From: Liolophura sinensis | Taxonomy: Eukaryota > Mollusca > Polyplacophora > Chitonida > Chitonidae | Length of the DNA: 64,000 nucleotides | NCBI RefSeq assembly: GCF_032854445.1 | Contig: NC_088301.1 | Location: forward strand, 7,498,281-7,562,280 | Direction: 5' to 3' | Shown: positions 35,305 through 55,500 of the stretch, piece by piece | How positions within the stretch are numbered: position 1 is the stretch's first letter | Layout: each line of letters begins with the position of its first letter | Program-made: the position numbers and the translations under genes | The notes under the pieces: model-generated | Seen by the model: the letters and a program-made list of their open reading frames with translations, nothing else | Told to the model about the DNA's origin: nothing | The model's database searches: none

Positions 35305-35539
35305 TCAATTCAATTGTATATGAAGAAATGTCAAGAGTGTTGGTGGATATGTAAAAGTTTTCACACATCTTACAGGCCAGTTGTGCTACCTATGAAAAGC
35401 CGGATATCATTATTCAAGGTCAAAAGTATCCTAGCCAAATATACTTAGCTTTCATATTCAAGAAGTACAGGCATAACTAAAGTCATACCCTGAGCATCAG
35501 CTGTCAATGTTAAACCATGAAACCAATGTTGACTGAAGA

Positions 35540-35975
35540 TGAACCTTAAGGGTGGTATCATATAAAGTATGGAGTAAGTTTTGCTTACACTTGCACAACA
35601 ACTTCACGGGGCTGTTCCATCATTGATGCCCTACATGCATAGTAATTACCATAAAATACAAAATTCATGACTTGGCTTTTTGTGTATTGAAATCAATTTT
35701 AAGTAAATTGTTAATGGTATCTCAAAGAGTACTGCATGTATTGTGCTCGGATTTTGTGTACATGTAAAGCACGAGGGGAATATTTTTCACAGTATATGCG
35801 CTACATATATGTAAATTATTGTAAATTACCAAATTAATGACTGTTGCGCCACTTGTGTATTAGAATCCATGTTAAGGTAAATGTTTAAGTACTTTACGAA
35901 TTGAGCTGAAGTTTTGCTTTCATGCGTAGTAGACAGACAAGCTCTTTGGTAACCTTGCTGCCAAACCTGAGTTAA
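35540..35975 (+). repeat. Dispersed ~160-bp satellite-like repeat, downstream of regucalcin copy 1
   Basis: Tandem, diverged units with GGTATCTCAAARAGTACTGC ATGTATTG, CATGTAAAGCACRA and TTCCATCATTGATG. The same family lies in intron 2 of regucalcin copy 2 and, inverted, left of the ENPP exons. Confidence 0.75.
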
Positions 35976-37002
35976 CAATTACTAGCTTGTACTCAATACA
36001 AATAATGCTGATGTATAAAGGGTACATTTGCATATATAGGTTAGACTTAGTTGAATCAACCGATACTACTTCTTTTTTAGACACTTCCTAGTCATATTAT
36101 TATATTTTATAATATGAAGACTTATTTGCCATTTGTAGAATCCATTTTACTCACTTGTGGCCAGTAAAGTGTTTATGAAACATCAGTATTGTTTATTCAT
36201 CTTATATCAGTGATTCTAAATCAACTTTTTCTTTATTTTCGATTTTTAGATATGATTTTTAAACCACTGTGTTCCCCAAACAGAATGTGTTCATATATTT
36301 AAGCATTTGTAATGCTCAGGATTTTTAATGGATATATTTTTGCCCTTTGTTTTGTAAAGGAGTTTTGTGATGATAACCATTCCCTACCTGTATGTTTCTT
36401 CCAGTATATAAAGAAAGTCTATTTGTATACATTTTTTATGATTATCTGAATAGAAGGTTTCCTATTAAATTGTTTGATATCCTGATATACAGTTTTAGTG
36501 ACCAATAACTCAATTAACAACTATTAAATGCCAGTGCCTCTGTTTTTTGAAGACAAGAATTAAAGCCTGCCAGGGCCGTACATATTTTACACCTGCATTT
36601 AAGAGTGCAAATATGAATTTTTCTGCATAAAATTTGTTTAGTTTCTGTTAATACATATATTGTACTGGGATGTTATCAACTTTGTAGCAACAGTTGTAGT
36701 TTCTTACAAAATGTTTGTATATTTTTTTGCTGTTTTCTTTATCAATATAGCAGCATTTCTGGATTTTAGGAAATTCGTCGTATATGAAACAAAATAGATA
36801 AATACTCGTATACATATGTGAGATTATATATATTTATATATATATCAGTTTTATATCATGAAACTAGGTGCCTTGTACAGAAATTTGAGTAACATTTTTA
36901 GACAATATTCATTTAAACCGGACCAGAATTTGCGACTCAATCTGCTGTGATTTTATCATATACATCATGTGTAATATTTAGGTACCATATTTATATCTAT
37001 GA

Positions 37003-37008
37003 AATAAA
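37003..37008 (+). terminator. Candidate polyadenylation signal of regucalcin copy 1
   Basis: AATAAA in ATGAAATAAAATTAAC. It implies a 3' untranslated region of about 1.7 kb that includes the dispersed 160-bp repeat. I saw no better signal nearer the stop. Confidence 0.45.
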
Positions 37009-38879
37009 ATTAACATTTCCAAAGTTGTTTCTTTTGCTCATTAGTTGTTTGGTCATTAGATTTGGGTTTCATGCCCAAGATGACCAGCATTTCAATCTAT
37101 AGCCATGGTCCGTTTCAAGCATTTACTGGGTGTCGTTTGGTTACGGTATTTCTCCGTAAAGTGTTAACTGACATGTTAGCTCTGTAGGACTGCGATTTGG
37201 TATACTATCACAGTATAGGTAATCACAGCCATGTATAGCTAGTGACTTGTAATCTTTACCAATCCTTATCGCGCAGCTATATTTAGTCGTTGTATATAGA
37301 TTCGTCCACTGACTGCACGAGCTTGCAGCACAAGTTGTCCACAATATACATAACACTTTATTGTTTCCATATGCAGCCAGGGCCAGGTGGTAAAAACAGA
37401 ACGTGTTGAGTGGTATGTGAAGAAGACTGAAGAGAAAAGCAAGACAACTGGCAGAAAAAATCAGAAAATATATCGAAGACGGTCAACATATCTCAACAAG
37501 CATAGGTACTTCTGTCACAGCAATCGTTCATGGACCAGCCTATTTACGGATATTTCTACACTATATATAATCTCCTGTGTTGCCGATACAAACATACATT
37601 GACTTCATAAACTTATGTCAACAAACCGATGAAATATGATTATATAGTTCTCGAATTGCAGACACATCTGTAGCTCAGCTGCAATGTTATATAGTGTTTT
37701 AAGGGTCTTAGACTTTCATATTTTACCCACGTTATTATGTTCCAGACGCCTTTCATGAAAACGTGAGCATTATAGGTGACCGCAACATTTGCATCATTAA
37801 CCTGTTACAGCAAACGGATGAAATATGATATGTGTAGTTATATATAGTTCTCGAACTGCAGACGTATACATTTAGTTAGCTTTAGCTTAACTATATTGCC
37901 GAGAGGTTTTTATATGTGTTGATTTCCCTTTTATACACAGAATACGTTTTCTATACCGACAGTACTGCGTTTTTGAGCTGGGAACAACAGAAGTTTCCAG
38001 CAAGAAATCCCCTAATCGTATATGTGATGGCATCTGGCTCTCACTAGAATGTGCATCGCCCATTTCGCGGAAAGTCCTGCAGCATACAGACTGATTCATG
38101 GCTCGCCATTTCTGGTTTTGTCGTACTAAAACATTCTCAGAGACTATACACAGTCCCGCACAGGAATAAAACTCAAATCGTCAAAAGGAAAATCATGCAT
38201 AGGTTTTAAAAACCTGTCGGACTATATAAGGATGTTTAGTTTCATGTTTGACGAAATGAAACTTCGGTCTAGTTTGGTAAATTCATGATAAAATATTTTC
38301 TGTGCATGAGCAGTTAAGACATCAGCTGACATTTCAGAAGAACTGATCAGCGATAGGGCAGTTTATATAATCACGCTAATATACATACTGCGTATTAATA
38401 TATGCTATTTATATATGGAAGATTAAATTACGTGTCTCAACATACACTGACCACCACCGCATTGCCATCCTTCATGAAAGGTCATTTTAAGACAGCATTT
38501 TTGGGTTGGGCGTATATATTTTTGTTGAGTGTACATATTTGTCAATATATTGTAGATTTTATCCAGCGAGGCGTATTGTTCATGGAGTAAGAGCGAGATT
38601 CGAGAGAAGAAAAATCCTAAATAATTAGATACCGGTATCCGGTTCATAGGCCAGAAGAAGAAAATAACACCATACGGGCCTAATTCTCTTAAATGTATGC
38701 AGTGTTATTCAAAATGTAAGCACAGGACCAATGTTTTATTCACATTATTAAATAGATATCAGACACCTTTCATTAAATTGTGCCAAAAGAGCAACAAATT
38801 TAAAACTTATCCTACCTAAAATGCGATCACGACAAGGAGGGGTTGTAATCGTCGCGATGACTAGGAAGGAAAAGTAGGT

Positions 38880-38945
38880 TGGACTGGTTTTTACGTCATA
38901 CTCAAGAATATTTCACTTGGGATACGACAGCGGCCAGCATTCTGC
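38880..38945 (-). mobile_element. SINE family A short fragment
   Basis: ACGTCATACTCAAGAATATT through CGACAGCGGCCAGCATT only. Confidence 0.75.
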
Positions 38946-39539
38946 CCACCCGTAAGTGAAAAGTTCATCTTGAGTAACGGCTTTAAGCAACATTTTGTTA
39001 AATATAAATAAATGAATTCTTCTCTGCATCTTGAGTTTACGACGTTTGGCAACAGTAATGTAAATAAATGAATTCTTGAGATTGCAAAGCATGTCACCGT
39101 TAAAGAACAACATGGATTCTTTACGGTTTTTGCCGTGGAGTAGAGAATGTCACCTCTGTCATTTACCACATCTTCATCGCTGATCACGAACTTCACAAAG
39201 TATTTGTTAACTTTTGAAACTGGAAAAAATGGATTAGATTTCATAGTTTATAGGTCACGAGGTTCACATTGTATAGTTTTGTCTTTATGTAAACCTTATT
39301 AGATATTTCAAATTTTAACTCCTTGGAAAGCTACAAACAATTAATCGCGTGGTAATAAACGATCCTAGGCTGTTTACACAAGCTAACGTTTGCTGAAGCG
39401 TGTAGTTTTCCATCAGTATATATATGTACGTCACATCTGAGAAAATTCGCCAGTTATTAACGTGCCTAAGGTCCGTGGTTTACTACGGGCGCTCCGGTTT
39501 CCTCCATGCACCCATCGTATATTCTAGCGTTTGGAACCA

Positions 39540-39665
39540 TAAAGTCCAGCTCATGCCGGTTTCCTCTCCGGTCACACGTGGGAAGGCCTTCTATCAACCA
39601 GCGGATAGCCGTGGGTTTCCACCGTGCCCTGACCGTCACCATGATGATGGCTGCCGTGGTAGAAA
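39540..39665 (+). mobile_element. SINE family A body fragment
   Basis: AAAGTCCAGCTCATGCCGGT through ACCATGATGATGGCTGCCGT matches the body; head and tail are missing or decayed. Confidence 0.7.
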
Positions 39666-39954
39666 ACCTGAAAAAAAAATAACCCTCCTCCCCAGGGCCC
39701 GGTTATTCGAAAATGTAATTAGCTTATACTGGAATTAAGTCACATTTTATAATTACAATTTTAGCCCAACTCAGCCGCCAATTCAGTGCTCCAAAGTCAA
39801 GGTATAATAGCAGCAGTTTTAGTTCATATTGAATATACTGGTACACAATTTTTTTTTTGGTCTAAGTACAAAATTGAAGACTTAATAGAAGTTAAATCTG
39901 GTATCAAGTCTGAAACCATTTTTGAACAATCGGGCCCAGATCACTGACACTAAC

Positions 39955-40345
39955 TTGAAGCCGCAGTAGAACCGAGGAGGCTCGAACTCAGGACCTTAGT
40001 TTGTAAAGATCCAGTCTGAACTGAACACAACATTTAAAGATTTCACGTATGATACAGCGACGGGTTTGTGTAATTCTCATGGGTTAGACCAAGCGCGTTT
40101 CACAAATTTTTCCAAGCAAAATATGTGTCTCTTAACATGGTTCGGGTTGTAACGGTTTTGACACTCTATCTTATAACATAGGAGCTGAGTGTAAGGCGAC
40201 TTAATTTGCGCTTTTGTAAAGAAAAATGTGTATTTTACCACCGCTGGGATCGAACTCACGGCTTTCGGGGTTTGTGAAGGGCGGTGTATATGGGACTCCG
40301 GTTTACTAGTCGACACAGCGGGGTTATATAGAGAGGTCATTATTC
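39955..40345 (-). repeat. Two tRNA-like fragments (possible other SINEs)
   Basis: On the minus strand GAGTTCGAGCCTCCTCGGTT (near 39970) and GAGTTCGATCCCAGCGGTGG (near 40245) are B-box plus acceptor-arm-like sequences. No complete A box or cloverleaf was found. Confidence 0.4.
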
Positions 40346-41061
40346 AGTCAGTATGTGTCTATAAGCGTACACAAGCACGTAGCATGTATCATGAGGTAAC
40401 AGCTCTGTAGTACAATGTGAAACAGGTTCTAGGTCACGCAGACCGTTGTATTATAGGTCAGGTTGACCTACATCCAATACATATATAGATAGCACCGATA
40501 CTGGCCATTATAGCAGAGTACAACTCAAAGCGGGAAGACGCATATAAGCTATATCCTCAGCTGGCGCACAGGTGGGTATTGACGTTGTTTAAGCCTTTCA
40601 TGCACAGGATAATTTGGTCACTTCTCAAAAACATGACTTAAGTAGTACAACGGTATGGTGGATAGAAGGCGCTATGTGCCCGATGATCTGTAGGCATCTT
40701 CATGTACACGTATCCGTCAATGACAACATATGAGCTGTATATACGCTGAGCTGGTGTAGTGTATGCAGTCTACATGGCATGTTATGTTAAGTTACAGGGT
40801 TTCCCCTCGAGTAAAGGCTGGTAATATTTCGGATTACTTGCAGGATATGTGTAGGCTATACAAAGCCTACGTCTCCCCAGGGCCAGATCTTCTTCAATAT
40901 TAACACCAATATATTTAAACTGTTGACGTTCGCATGTTCCTGTTAAAATGGTTTTTAGCCATGGCTGGCACAAGCCTGTGCTCTTGGAAGTATACGATGG
41001 ACTATATTTAGAAAGTTAGGCCTGCTTATATCATGGTTATTATGGGATGAACTTTGTAATA

Positions 41062-41332
41062 AAGGGCCTCCGTGGCTCAGTCGGTTAGCGCGCTAGCGCA
41101 GCGTAGTGACCCAGAAGCCTCTCACCAATGCGGTCGCTGTGAGTTCAAGGCCAGCTCATGCTGGCTTCCTCTCCAGCCGGACGTGGGAAGGTCTGCCAGC
41201 AACCTGCGGATGGTCGTGGCTTTCCCCCGGGTTCTGCCCGGTTTCCACCCACCATAATGCTGACCGCCGTCGTATAAGTGAAATATTCTTGAGTACGGCG
41301 TAAAACAACAATCAAAAAAAAAAAAAAAAAAA
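41062..41332 (+). mobile_element. Full-length SINE family A with poly(A) tail and target-site duplication
   Basis: Intact tRNA-like head, body and tail ending in an A run, with direct repeats AACTTTGTAATA at 41050-41061 and 41333-41344. Among the copies here it looks the youngest, with intact boxes, a pure A tail and perfect flanks. Confidence 0.95.
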
Positions 41333-41377
41333 AACTTTGTAATATAGTTTCATGGGATCTATGTATCTTATATTGTG

Positions 41378-41623
41378 GGGTGCCTCCGTGGCCCAGGTGG
41401 TAAGTGTGCCTGCGCGGTGAATGACCCAAGAGCATCTCGGTTAAAGTCCAGCTCATGTTGACTTCCTGTCCAGCCGTACGTTGAAAGCTCTGCAGCAATC
41501 AACGGAGGGTCGTGGGTTTCCTGCTGGCCTCAGTCCGGCTTCCACCCACCATAATGCTGGCTGGCGTCATATAGGTGAAATATCCTGAGTACAGCGTAAA
41601 ACACCAGTCAAATAAATAAATAT
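41378..41623 (+). mobile_element. SINE family A, older copy next to a younger one
   Basis: The head GCCTCCGTGGCCCAGGTGG and tail CACCAGTCAAATAAATAAAT are present. The B box and body are decayed. It lies about 45 bp after the full-length copy in the same orientation. Confidence 0.9.
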
Positions 41624-42310
41624 TTCCTTACCGGTCAGATTGTGACTAAATATAATCAAATATGAAAAAAAAAAACCCACTCAAAACCGTATGGTTAAAA
41701 TCAGGGAGACCTGTGTGTACTGTTTGAGGTATAGTATAAGGTATAGTATATTTAGTACTTAAACTTTCAAGTTTGGCGTTGACATCTAACATCAGGTGCA
41801 AAGTGGAACTGTACGAGGAACTGTGTTTTAAATTATATGTACCGTATTATGTGTATTTGAGGTAAATATCTAAAATGCTTACCGTACCTATCACGCTCGT
41901 GCGACCGTTTGTGTAGTCTGAAGTTCACTGAAGACCACTAGTCTTCAACCAGCGTGCATGGTTTGCATATATGTGCACGTCACGCTGAAAGCTCACATTT
42001 CCAACTGACCAAAAAGTGTCAGATATGAATCGATTTGACTGAATTTTTTGAAAGCATTTTCCTGTCAAAAAAAAAACCATTAACTGAACGCCAAACTTCT
42101 ACTCAATCTTAATTTTACTCAAGACTACCCGATCGACCAAGTCGACCATAATGGTAAATCCTACGTCGACCAAATCGTCTTTTCCTTTTATTGAGCATGA
42201 AATGACTAATTATAAAGCAATTAAGTTGACGTAAATTAATCTATAAAATAATGTCAGATTTTATCTCAACCATGGCCTTGAAAACTGAACATTAATTTAC
42301 TGCAACAGGG

Positions 42311-42360
42311 CTTTATAAGACCATAATAGGTAGTCATATACAAGACGGCGCTGAAATGGG
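42311..42360 (+). promoter_or_regulatory. Candidate promoter and noncoding first exon of regucalcin copy 2
   Basis: CTTTATAAGACC resembles a TATA box. About 30 bp later CAAGACGGCGCTGAAATGGG resembles a YY1-type initiator (CAAGATGGCGGC) and is followed by GTAAGTTC, a strong donor at 42361 that could join the acceptor ending at 43124. Confidence 0.3.
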
Positions 42361-43243
42361 GTAAGTTCTTGGTGAAAAGCGCCCTAGTGATGCAGGCATT
42401 TTAAGTTGTCCTAAACAGCGTGTCATCTAGATAGAACAAAATATTTATAGAACATATATACATTGCGCCTGCGCCAGTGTCCTCGTGGGACAAAAATGAG
42501 GTACTGATGCACTTGGACTGGCATGACATGTCAGGCTGACCCACAGGTTGATCAGACTCTGGGGTAGACTTACATGTAAAGCTAGACCCAAGTCGGACCA
42601 TCCTTTTTATTTTATCCTATCCAACATTTCTTCAAGAATTACATGGCCCGTGTAAACAGACTGTTGGGTGGGATAACATATTCGCGGCTCATCACCCAAC
42701 CCGAAGACCAGAAAAAAAAATCCAAACATGGCAGACATTGATATGGGTTGGTTCTATTCGAAAGTTTAAACGGTTGGATTACTGTTGAAAGATGGTTTAC
42801 CAATGCTGGCCTTGACATATTTTAAGGGAATCGGTGGATAGCAAAAATAAGGTAGGGTTCGAGCCGGTTTTTTAGTGAAATTGTCTGCGTCGAAGTCTGT
42901 AGTCTAGATTAGCTTTGGGTTAACCATCGCATTACGTGAGAAACACACACGGAAGTGTTGTAGGCAAATATATGTCAGCGACACCTTTCGTATACGATAA
43001 CTCTCAAGCGACATTACAACTTATCTGCCCATTACAACTGATAACCCCGTGTTACCTTATCTGCTAGGCTTATCTGCTAGGCCAAGTGCTGATCAGTCTG
43101 TGCTATTTTCTGATCTGTCCACAGTTCCTGCCGAAGGTCTCGTCGTACCGTGCGTCTTTTGCCCTCTCCAGTCTTGTCTGTCTTCAGACACCACCAGTGG
43201 TCTTCCCTCTGAAGCTCCTGTCACGTCCCCTCATATCGCCAGA

Positions 43244-50942
<7,699 letters not shown>

Positions 50943-51746
50943 TTGGCATGGAATTGGCGAGCTTGATAATCGTCAAGAATATGAGGGAGCAGAAAAAAAT
51001 GTTGATATATAATCTAACAGTATTACTGTTCAAATGTTGAAGCAAACATCATTCCAAAAATACTGAAAAATCTGAATGACATTTCGCAAGATGGTGGACA
51101 ATCAACATTGCCTGTTAACCCGGGGACTTTATCATTCTTCTGTGCAAGAAAGCTGTAGACAGTGAAGCAGACTTTCGCGGGGCTCTTGTCACGAAACGAT
51201 TTCTATTTTCCTCTTGTAACTTTCTAAATCCAACTAATTATATGCTATTTTAGTTTGTAACCATATTATATATTGAATAAGAAACAAATACTGACGGATT
51301 GCAACTGGCAGGAGGTCCCAAATCAATTTAAGCCAATATTGGCACGAGCCTTTTACCTCCATAAATCCAGTCAACATCAGTTAGATCTTCATACCAAAGG
51401 CCATAACGTTTGCTCACAGTAAATACGTGTATGCAAATGTCATCCAAAAGTCAGGTGTATTTCTAAATTGGGTAATCTATTACCTGATTTATTAAATGTA
51501 GCAGAAATGCGTCTGTTTCAGGGACATTGATTTACACGACCCCTTTGTTTTTAAGAACGCCAGTGGAGACATGCACAAATTGCATCAAAGTATTACAAAG
51601 GTCCCCGATACCTATAAAATATACCTTCTATTATGTATATATGGTATTACATGACAGAATTACATATTGTATATTACTTCATATTTTAGCAAACATTCTC
51701 AGAGAAATAATGTATCTGGTCTTTAGGTGATGGAACAAGCAAAGGT

Positions 51747-51752
51747 AATAAA
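51747..51752 (+). terminator. Candidate polyadenylation signal of regucalcin copy 2
   Basis: AATAAA in AAGGTAATAAAATATATT, about 0.8 kb after the stop and about 0.6 kb before the ENPP stop on the other strand. Confidence 0.5.
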
Positions 51753-51834
51753 ATATATTTCATTACTAGTCGCCTCTCTGCTTCATTCTTCTGTGTTGCT
51801 TTGTTTTATGTTTATCAACTGAACCTTTGTATTA

Positions 51835-51998
51835 GTCCAGCTCATACTGGCTCCCTCTCCGGCCGTAAGTGAGAAGGTCTTTCAGCAACCTGCAGATGAT
51901 TGTGGGTTGTGAGTTATGGGTTTTCCCCTGGTTGTGCCTGGTTTCCTCCCACCAAAATGCTGGCCGCCGTCGTAAAAGTGAAATATTCTTGAGTAGGG
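51835..51998 (+). mobile_element. SINE family A fragment after regucalcin copy 2
   Basis: Body and tail (CAGCTCATACTGGCTCCC to TGAAATATTCTTGAGTAGGG) without the tRNA head. It lies between the regucalcin 3' end and the ENPP stop. Confidence 0.85.
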
Positions 51999-52355
51999 CG
52001 TCCCTGTGATGTTCTTGTCCAAAAGCAGAGCTCAGTACATGCTGTACTTTTTGATTCAAGACAGCACCCTTAACATGGATGCTGATGCCAACATTTGGGG
52101 TATGACACAAACTCCCGCTGTACTTTGCAACCTTAAAATGCCCTGGTATACAAAATCTGATTACCCATTTCCATTCACAGCAATGTCATGTACGAATTGC
52201 TACATGTATAAACACACGAAATATACAAAATATAGGTCTGTATTTATCAATTCCAAAAGATAAAAATATGATACGAAATCTGTTAAACATGCTGACTATA
52301 CACGTATTGTTAAGTACTTTGTTTTCGTATTTTGATTATTGACGACTGGAATGGA

Positions 52356-52505
52356 TTAAGTTGAATTCCACAATGCTGTTGGCAAATACAGACGGAGTTT
52401 CAAGGCTCTTTCAGGCGGTATTGTTTGTGTGAGAAATTGTAAACCTGTTAACAGTTCGATGTCCCGAATCCGAACCACATTGTCAAGCAAATAGCCCGTA
52501 GAGTC
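52356..52505 (-). CDS. ENPP terminal coding exon
   Basis: 150 nt including TAA; acceptor ctcttttctcaacag, phase 0. It encodes [15 protein letters not shown] and ends [13 protein letters not shown], matching ARVRDVELLTGLxF ... LKTYLPTF at the C-terminus of ENPP1-3. Confidence 0.93.
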   Translation of the reverse strand, partial: DSTGYLLDNVVRIRDIELLTGLQFLTQTIPPERALKLRLYLPTALWNST

Positions 52506-55500
52506 CTGTTGAGAAAAGAGAAGTACTAATTATGACTTATGTAATAATTGTAAAGAGAGCATATTAGTCAAGGTGCCAATCAGGCAGAATATTAGTGTTC
52601 ACCTTTTTTCTCTCTCATCGCTGAATACATGACAAAATTTTATAATAAAACTGACTGATTGGTATTTGTTCATGAACCGAAGTACACTGCCCGAAGTAAA
52701 CCCGACAAACCCCTTGACTGACTTCTAAGGATAGGTACAGATACACTGAATACTGCAACAGGAAGATTACTGTCAGCAAATGAGACATTTGGGCATTTGG
52801 GCACACATGTCTTAATTTCAGAAACCGGAAACTTTAGGGCCCTATTCCACACAGCAATCTTTGGCTAACTTAAGTTTATAATTGTAAACTATCATGTATG
52901 TTATCATGGCGATTTTACGAAAAAGAGACTAATTCCATAAAAGCAATTTTTTTACTGAAGTCAAAATTTAAAACCTTAGAAAATTGGATTGCTCATTTGT
53001 GACCCCATATATTAAGGTTCAAATTTCAACATATTTGTCTTCTGAAAATAAATGCATAAAGTCACATTTTGTACTTTCACTGAAGTCAAACCTGGATTTA
53101 GAAAATCCTCCCTGCAGCTCTGGAATGAATACGGGCTTCAGAAAGTCACAGGTATCCCTCTTCAATTAAACAGACCCTTTATTACTTTACTTATCCTCCG
53201 TATCCATCTTTCTTCAGCATGTTAATATTTTGTTTAAAAAATGGTCCTTAACACATAGAATTCAACCTGTATGGGTTTATTGACTTCAATGCTCTTTCCA
53301 CCCAAAACATAGATTATCTCGCCAAGATGGCCTCCAAAACAGTACCCGCCTATAGCCTCGATCTGACCCAAACACAAGGCACAATGGTTACAAATACCCA
53401 TCTACTGAACAGAAGGTTGGTGGATTGCTAGAAGTCTTCCGAAGGTGTGGCTAGCTAGTTAAGTCAGACACACAAGTGCAAATATTTATGTCCCCATACC
53501 ATTCGCAAGAGGTCACAAAAATCCTCCAAAATTTGGAATATTTGCACTTCAGACCTCAGATAACCTCAGATAACTTCCGATGACAAACTTACCCAACAAT
53601 CTGGTATGTGATCTAGATGAGGTAAGACGAATGACAAAACTCCATACTTTTCACAGCTGCCAGTAACTAACTTCTCACACCTCACTAATGACAGGTAAAA
53701 ATGAGTGGCTAGCGGAAGTTCTTCCTCTTGAGCATCAGTTGAATTTCTACAAAGAAGTCACCATTCCTGAAATGCTTAATGTGAGAGGGCAATGCAAATC
53801 TAGCAAACATTTTGAACGGATTTTTGATTGAATGATATATTTATTTGAAGGTACTTTTGCTCCATACTATAAAAAAAACAATGCTCAATACCTAACAAAC
53901 AGCTTAACATAATAAAAACAGAAGCTTTGGCCAATACATAACATACTGAAATCGTGAATTTGGTAATTTACGATAATTAATATGCTCACAAAGTATCATC
54001 GATGGTCCCCTTTGCGGCAGTGTGCATTATATGCAGGCAAAACTTCAGGTCAATACATACAATATTTTTTAAGATATCAACCCTAGCATTTTGTTCAACA
54101 TTGATTCTAAAATACATAATACACTTAGTCAAGAATTTAGTAATTTGCGGTACCCGTAAATCACGTAGAGTTTGGCCGATGATCTTAAAAAGTGTACCCT
54201 ATGATTCCTTGTGTCTGGTTGTGATTCTTAGTAATTGGACACATCTTGGGGTCTGAGGAGTGTGTTCACAAGATTGTACATGCCTGTGACAACACCAGTA
54301 AACATGATCATGCTTCACTGAACATGCAACTGTTAGCTCTAGTAGAATCGCTACACATCTACTGCCAGAATGCACGTCTCACGTGTGTTGTGCTGAGTGA
54401 GTCGTGCCAAACGCTTCAGTGAGCAACGAAATGTTAGCAACTCAAATCGACAACTTTTCGGCCAGAAATTTTCTGCTAAACTCCAAGTGACTTACGGTAC
54501 TTAATATGCACACATCCAATCAACGATGGAATATTTCCCTCGTGTTATTGTGCTCTACATGTGTGCAAACCAGGAGCTGATCCCTGTAGTACTTTAAGAT
54601 ACCATTTTGTTTAAAATTGCTTTCTTTATTATTGGACGCTGACGCCAACGTTCAGGGTACCGCATTAGCTTTGAAAGGACTTTATACAGGCGTACTAAAA
54701 ATGAAAAACGTTTTCTCATTTTTGGCATAACTTTCACCATTTTCCTAAAAACCATAAGTTTCAATTAGAGTTAATTTTCATGTATTCTTTAAGGCTGGTT
54801 TAAGTCCTGGAACTTACATGATTTTTGCAAAAATCTAAATTTAAAAGACTTAACACAATAGTATTATTTTGACATAACTTCTCAAAAAAATTATGTTCTA
54901 AGAAAATGGATGTTCATATACCTGATATACCTGGGAAAGTAGTAAAAAAAATCGTTAATGCTTTTCAGTGGGATATGCTGACATCAGAACTCCGTAAAAA
55001 CGCATTTTCTGCTCAAATGCTGCAGCATTTGTCTACTACATGTAGCTACGTCTTGCAATTCATTAGCGTGCATACACAAAGATCTAACATACTGAAGGGA
55101 AAAACGATAAAGTATAAATCACTCGGTGAAAAGCAGAAAGGTGTATTGCAAGTTCTCCATTGATTGGTTTGGTTTATTTGCCAGAAGGAAACTATAAGCA
55201 TCATTCTACCAATGTTAGTACCTGATTTGTTGAGGTGTGTCTGCCAAGCCATCACTGTTGTTATCAAAGATTGGTCCTGTTGTCACGGAAATGGGTAACG
55301 GAAAGCCTGCCCACTTCTGTACCATTGCTAATAGTCTAGACCATATTCCTGACAAAAAAAAGAGAAGAGTTGGATGTAAGATGGATACTGTAGTGTAATG
55401 AAAATCAAAAATTCAAACAGCAAAATTTATCTAATTCGTGTTTGTTTTGCCAATATATTTTCAAAGGAAAAATATTTAAAAAATAATTAAAAGAAACTGC

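Larger units (their letters stand above)
37010..41050. other. Intergenic stretch between the two regucalcin genes
   Basis: Holds SINE fragments and tRNA-like pieces. Small open frames at 37387-37602 (+) and 37887-38099 (-) have ordinary composition but no splice or family support. Confidence 0.6.

Noticed and set aside
52615-52852. Minus-strand open frames before the ENPP last exon, with a cttcctgttgcag acceptor
   Set aside because: Residues do not fit the ENPP alignment, and the phase and family match are already satisfied by the exon at 53593-53746.
53480-53580. Minus-strand stretch reading [19 protein letters not shown], first taken for the ENPP HYFVVLTSC exon
   Set aside because: No acceptor gives the required phase. 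The exon at 53593-53746 fits in phase and sequence.
53696-53840. Plus-strand open stretch reading [18 protein letters not shown]
   Set aside because: Antisense of the ENPP exon at 53593-53746, whose minus reading matches the family.
54906-55163. 85-codon plus-strand open frame next to an ENPP exon
   Set aside because: Ordinary composition, but no family motif and no splice support; it lies in an ENPP intron.
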